Shown here piece after piece: positions 47,050-53,632 of a stretch of 53,632 nucleotides of DNA. Below the pieces are notes generated by a model that searched no databases, had not been told where the DNA came from, and saw nothing but the letters and a program-made list of their open reading frames with translations. How positions within the stretch are numbered: the stretch's first letter is position 1; every line of letters starts with the position of its first letter. This stretch comes from Hylemonella gracilis (GTDB lineage: Bacteria; Pseudomonadota; Gammaproteobacteria; Burkholderiales; Burkholderiaceae_C), in NCBI GenBank assembly GCA_945862195.1, contig CAMAXR010000002.1, positions 1 through 53,632 on the forward strand, written 5' to 3'. The position numbers were made by a program, and so were the translations under genes.

Positions 47050-48034
47050 ACTTCGTAAATTTTTATTTGAAGGCTTGCCCGTGCGCGGCATGTTGGTGCG
47101 CATCACCGATGCGTGGACCGAGGTGCTAGACCGCCGCCAACGCAGCAACACAGGACCTTACCCACCGCAGGTGCAGGCCATGCTGGGTGAAATGGTGGCC
47201 GCTGCGGTGCTGATGCAGTCCAACATCAAATTTGAGGGCGCCTTGATTTTGCAAGTCATGGGCGATGGCCCTGTCAAATTGGCGGTGGTGGAGGTGCAGT
47301 CGAACTTGCAATTGCGCGCCACCGCCACCTTAAGCGGTGAGGTGGCTCCGCAGGCCAGTCTTGCAGATTTGGTCAACCCCCAAGGTCAGGCCCGTTGTGT
47401 GATCACATTAGACCCGCAAGACCGCAGAGACGGGCAGCAACCCTACCAAGGTGTGGTGCCGTTATCAGACGAACATGGCGTAGCCATGGGCAGTGTGGCT
47501 CAAGCCCTGCAGTTTTATATGCGCCAAAGTGAGCAGCTTGAAACCACCTTGGTCTTGGCCAGCAACGAGCACATGTCGGCGGGATTGCTCATACAGCGCT
47601 TGCCCATTTTGGGGCAGGGCAATTTGGCTGGAGCCGCCACAAGCACCACCGACAAAGAGCACATCGACGAGACCATGGTTGAAAACTACCGCCGCATCGC
47701 CACCCTGGCTTCGAGCTTGACTTCAGAAGAATTGTTGACTCTGGACATGGACACCGTGCTGCACCGCTTGTTTTGGGAAGAGCCTTTGCAGCAGATTCGT
47801 CCCAAATTCGGGCAAGCACTGCCGCATTTTGGGTGTACCTGCAGCCGCGAGCGTGTGTCTTACATGATTCAGGGCTTAGGCCAAGCCGAGGCACAAGACA
47901 TTCTGTCCGAGCAAGGTGCGATTCAAGTGGGGTGTGAATTTTGTGGGGCCAGCTACCGTTTTGATGCAGTGGACACGTCGCAGCTGTTTACTTCGGCTGG
48001 GATTCAGCCGCCTTCAAGCCCTTCAGTGCAGTAA
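47042..48034 (+). CDS. hslO: Redox-regulated chaperone Hsp33
   Basis: A 330-residue holdase activated by oxidation and unfolding. The zinc-binding switch is present: Cys265 and Cys267 (GCTCSRE), Cys298 and Cys301 (CEFC). The N-terminus SELRKFLFEGLPVRGMLVR is standard for betaproteobacterial Hsp33 and requires a TTG start at 47042 that overlaps the carbonic anhydrase gene. The C-terminal 47 nt overlap the end of a gene on the opposite strand. Confidence 0.96.
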   Translation: MSELRKFLFEGLPVRGMLVRITDAWTEVLDRRQRSNTGPYPPQVQAMLGEMVAAAVLMQSNIKFEGALILQVMGDGPVKLAVVEVQSNLQLRATATLSGEVAPQASLADLVNPQGQARCVITLDPQDRRDGQQPYQGVVPLSDEHGVAMGSVAQALQFYMRQSEQLETTLVLASNEHMSAGLLIQRLPILGQGNLAGAATSTTDKEHIDETMVENYRRIATLASSLTSEELLTLDMDTVLHRLFWEEPLQQIRPKFGQALPHFGCTCSRERVSYMIQGLGQAEAQDILSEQGAIQVGCEFCGASYRFDAVDTSQLFTSAGIQPPSSPSVQ

Positions 48035-48485
48035 ACAAACGGCGCTCGCAATCGGGGTCTGAGCATCCCTCACACAGGCCCTGCCAACGTGCGGCAGGCG
48101 TGTGCTGCGGAACCAAAAACCTAAGCGCATGTTCTAGGCGACTTTCTCCAAGACCGTACACCACACCGTAAGACCAAGCCTGACTTTGCAATTGGGCCCG
48201 CAGTGCTGAGTCTTGTTGTGCTTGCTCGTTATGAATTTGGGCGGGAGGTGTCTGAATGGCGTTTGAATGGGGTAAGTCCAAACCCATCAACAAAAGCTGC
48301 AGATTTGGGCTGTGAAGGGAACTGTTAAGGGCTTTCAGCTCTGGCCAAGTAGGGGCGTCCCACACCTGTGAATTGGGACCCATGTGTTCTTGGTGTTCGA
48401 AGGCTTGCGATGCCAGCCAAGTGCGCAGGGCTAGGGCCAACTGGGTTTTGCCGGTGCCCTTAGCGCCCAAAACCGCAATGATCAC
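47988..48485 (-). CDS. Small P-loop protein of unknown function
   Basis: A 165-residue protein with Walker A GAKGTGKT (7-14) immediately after a beta strand (MIIAVL). A strand LQLLLMGLD (62-70) may be Walker B-like. Near the C-terminus Cys138, Cys141 and Cys146 (CEGCSDPDC) could bind a metal. The start is a GTG. It is the last gene of the pyrG-kdsA-eno-ftsB group, 7 bp after ftsB, and its 3' end overlaps hslO by 47 nt. I do not recognise a named family; ATP or GTP binding is the only safe prediction. Confidence 0.75.
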   Translation of the reverse strand: MIIAVLGAKGTGKTQLALALRTWLASQAFEHQEHMGPNSQVWDAPTWPELKALNSSLHSPNLQLLLMGLDLPHSNAIQTPPAQIHNEQAQQDSALRAQLQSQAWSYGVVYGLGESRLEHALRFLVPQHTPAARWQGLCEGCSDPDCERRLFTALKGLKAAESQPK

Positions 48486-48492
48486 AGCGTGC

Positions 48493-48768
48493 TTATTTGG
48501 AAATTTGAACCAAAATTTCGTTGGGCTTGACCATGCCCAACTCGCGGCGGGCTTTTTCTTCCACCATGTCCAAGCCTTCTTGCAGGTCCCGCACCTCGGC
48601 TACAAGTTGCTCGTTGACTTGTCGTGCCTGAAGGTTGTGCTGTTTCTGGGTTTCGAGATCCGAGACCGAGCGGTTGACCGCGGGCAGGCTGCCCCTGCCC
48701 AGCCACAGCTGGCCCTGCAAGACCAGCAGCAGCAGGATCAGGATGAAAGAAACAGCACGTTGGCCCAT
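48493..48768 (-). CDS. ftsB: Cell division protein FtsB
   Basis: A 91-residue bitopic membrane protein of the divisome (FtsQLB complex). A short cytoplasmic start, one hydrophobic helix (about 6-21), then a periplasmic coiled coil (about 30-70) ending in REL(G)MVKPNEIL, the conserved distal segment. Placement behind eno is widespread in proteobacteria. It lies 21 bp after the eno stop codon. Confidence 0.93.
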   Translation of the reverse strand: MGQRAVSFILILLLLVLQGQLWLGRGSLPAVNRSVSDLETQKQHNLQARQVNEQLVAEVRDLQEGLDMVEEKARRELGMVKPNEILVQISK

Positions 48769-48789
48769 AGTGGGTGCATTACAACAGGT

Positions 48790-50082
<1,293 letters not shown>

Positions 50083-50132
50083 TTATTCACTTACAAAACA
50101 AAACCAAAAATTTTCAGGTTTAACCCGTTGCT

Positions 50133-50986
50133 TTACGTAAACCGCTCTTCCAAATAGGTTTTCCGTTTGGTGCATTGGTCCAGTAGCAACAAGGTTTCCA
50201 GCAACTCTCGCATGTGCTTCAGCGGCACCGCATTGGGGCCGTCGCTCAGTGCCTTGGAAGGGTCTGGGTGGGTTTCCATAAACAAGCCAGCCACGCCCAC
50301 CGCCACAGCAGCACGCGCGAGCACCGGCACAAATTCGCGTTGCCCGCCACTGCTGGTTCCTTGGCCGCCGGGCAATTGCACGGAATGGGTAGCGTCAAAC
50401 ACCACAGGCGCGCCAGTGTCGCGCATGATGGCCAGGCTGCGCATGTCGCTCACCAAGTTGTTGTAACCAAAGCTCACGCCGCGCTCGCAGGCCATGAAGT
50501 TGTCTTCTGGCAGGCCTTTGGCTTTGGCCGCAGCACGGGCTTTGTCGATGACGTTTTTCATGTCGCCAGGCGCTAAAAACTGGCCTTTTTTGATGTTGAC
50601 CGGTTTGCCAGACTGCGCCACCGCATGGATGAAGTCGGTTTGCCGGCACAAAAATGCGGGCGTTTGCAGTACATCCACCACCGAGGCCACAGCTTCAATT
50701 TGATCCTCGGAGTGGATGTCGGTCAGCACAGGGACTTGAAGGCTGTTGCGGACTTTGCTCAAAATGCTTAAGCCCTGTTCCAAACCCGGCCCCCTGAAGC
50801 TGGTGCCTGAGGATCGGTTGGCCTTGTCAAAGCTGCTCTTGAAAATAAAGTGAATCCCCAGCTCACGGGTCATCTCTTGCAGCGTGCCCGCTGTGTCCAT
50901 TTGGAGTTGCTCGGATTCAATGACGCAGGGTCCTGCAATCAGAAAAAAAGGCCGACGGGGGCCCACTTCGACACCGCAGAGTTGCA

Positions 50987-50987
<1 letters not shown>
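50133..50987 (-). CDS. kdsA: 3-deoxy-D-manno-octulosonate 8-phosphate synthase
   Basis: A 284-residue TIM-barrel enzyme condensing phosphoenolpyruvate and arabinose 5-phosphate to KDO 8-phosphate, the first committed step toward the lipopolysaccharide inner core. [24 protein letters not shown] and [12 protein letters not shown] are family signatures. The ATG overlaps the pyrG stop by one base. It confirms an LPS-bearing Gram-negative. Confidence 0.97.
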
Positions 50988-52672
<1,685 letters not shown>

Positions 52673-52726
52673 TCAAGGAGGTGGTAATGGTCAATTATAG
52701 GTTCGTCCTCTGCTACATTCGCGGCC

Positions 52727-53632
52727 ATGGGTGACTTGGCTGGTAAACACATCGTTCTGGGGCTCTCCGGAGGCATTGCTTGCTACAAGTCGGCCGAGCT
52801 GTGCCGCGCCCTGATTAAAGAGGGTGCTACGGTGCAGGTGGTGATGACCGAGGCGGCAGAGCAATTCATCACCAAAGTCACGATGCAGGCCCTGTCTAAC
52901 CGGCAGGTGTTTGGTTCGCAGTGGGACGACCGCGCTGCCAACAACATGCCGCACATCAACTTGAGCCGCGAAGCCCACGCCATTCTGGTGGCGCCTTGCA
53001 GCGCAGACTTTATGGCCAAACTGCTGCATGGTCGCGCGGATGACCTGCTGAGCCTGATGTGTTTGGCAAGGCCCATGGATCAAGTACCGCTTTTGGTGGC
53101 CCCTGCTATGAACCGCGAAATGTGGGTGCACCCCGCCACCCAACGCAATGTGGCGCAACTTAAGGCTGATGGTGTGCAGGTGCTGGACGTGGGCACTGGA
53201 GATCAAGCCTGCGGCGAAACCGGAGACGGCCGCATGCTGGAGCCGCAAGACATCGTGCAAGAGTTGGTGGCGTTTTTTGCCCCCAAAACCTTGTTAGGCC
53301 AACATGTGCTGGTTAATGCCGGTCCCACGTTTGAGGCCATAGACCCGGTGCGCGGCCTCACCAATTTATCCAGCGGGAAAATGGGCTTTGCCATAGCCCG
53401 CGCAGCCCGCGAGGCAGGGGCAAGAGTGACCTTGGTGGCCGGTCCTGTGCATTTGCCCACTCCGCGCGGAGTAGTGCGGCACGATGTGCAGTCTGCGCAG
53501 GACATGCATTCCCGTATCGTGGATTTGGTTGACCAGGCCACTGTCTTTGTCGCCACGGCCGCTGTGGCCGACTGGCGCCCTAGCTCGTCTGCCGAGCATA
53601 AAATTAAAAAAGACGGCAGCGGGCAAGCGCCC
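52727..53632 (+). CDS. coaBC: Bifunctional phosphopantothenoylcysteine decarboxylase/synthase, partial
   Basis: The first 302 codons of a protein that would be about 400 residues; the 3' end lies beyond the window. It carries out two steps of coenzyme A synthesis. The CoaC flavin domain shows [14 protein letters not shown], His76 (MPHINLS), the PxMNxxMW motif ([10 protein letters not shown], Asn129) and the catalytic Cys162 ([10 protein letters not shown]). The CoaB domain begins near residue 190 with [13 protein letters not shown] and LSSGKMG. The N-terminus is normal. Confidence 0.95.
   Translation, partial: MGDLAGKHIVLGLSGGIACYKSAELCRALIKEGATVQVVMTEAAEQFITKVTMQALSNRQVFGSQWDDRAANNMPHINLSREAHAILVAPCSADFMAKLLHGRADDLLSLMCLARPMDQVPLLVAPAMNREMWVHPATQRNVAQLKADGVQVLDVGTGDQACGETGDGRMLEPQDIVQELVAFFAPKTLLGQHVLVNAGPTFEAIDPVRGLTNLSSGKMGFAIARAAREAGARVTLVAGPVHLPTPRGVVRHDVQSAQDMHSRIVDLVDQATVFVATAAVADWRPSSSAEHKIKKDGSGQAP

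Overview
The window is a dense, mostly housekeeping stretch of a betaproteobacterial chromosome. Gene content and order (rpsO-pnp-quinone oxidoreductase-tpiA-secG-tRNA-Leu-nuoA to nuoN, pyrG-kdsA-eno-ftsB, many Bug-type periplasmic receptors, moderately GC-rich coding DNA) point to Burkholderiales, most likely Comamonadaceae. That placement rests on family and synteny knowledge; no database search was possible.

Layout. 1-2769 (minus): a partial HI0933-type flavoprotein, then an AT-rich glycosyltransferase and a SAM methyltransferase that look acquired, behind cobA. Upstream of cobA, 2770-3321 holds no intact gene but contains what looks like the last domain of an assimilatory nitrate reductase, so cobA may be the survivor of a lost nitrate-assimilation operon. 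3322-11464 (plus): a tightly overlapping operon of LuxE-like acyl-protein synthetase, LuxC-like acyl reductase, a NitT/TauT-type ABC transporter (ATPase, permease, receptor), a Bug receptor and a short-chain dehydrogenase, running into the essential tRNA-modification gene tsaD. No luciferase or thioesterase gene is present. This is the best candidate in the window for an undescribed pathway: uptake of a carboxylate, activation, and reduction to aldehyde or alcohol.

11682-16814: rpsO and pnp separated by a terminator-like hairpin and a long hairpin resembling an RNase III target, then a quinone oxidoreductase, tpiA, secG and tRNA-Leu(GAG). 16872-31355: complete respiratory complex I, nuoA-N, 14 genes in one direction. 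An intrinsic-terminator-like hairpin ends just before the nuoA start codon. An AT-rich glycosyltransferase gene follows nuoN, then a DUF1178 gene.

32769-40315: an envelope and lipid neighbourhood with psd, an N-terminally extended class III aminotransferase, an Mpo1-like membrane protein, a GT4 glycosyltransferase, an LplT-like transporter and UDP-glucose dehydrogenase. It includes a strong bidirectional terminator and an intergenic region full of TGACA/TGTCA half-sites. 40430-42228: umuDC under a near-perfect LexA box that overlaps the umuD start. 42298-48034: an orphan Bug receptor, xerD, an EAL/HDOD signalling protein, a DUF455 ferritin-like protein, gamma carbonic anhydrase and Hsp33. 47988-52654 (minus): pyrG-kdsA-eno-ftsB plus a small P-loop protein. 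The window ends inside coaBC, which diverges from pyrG.
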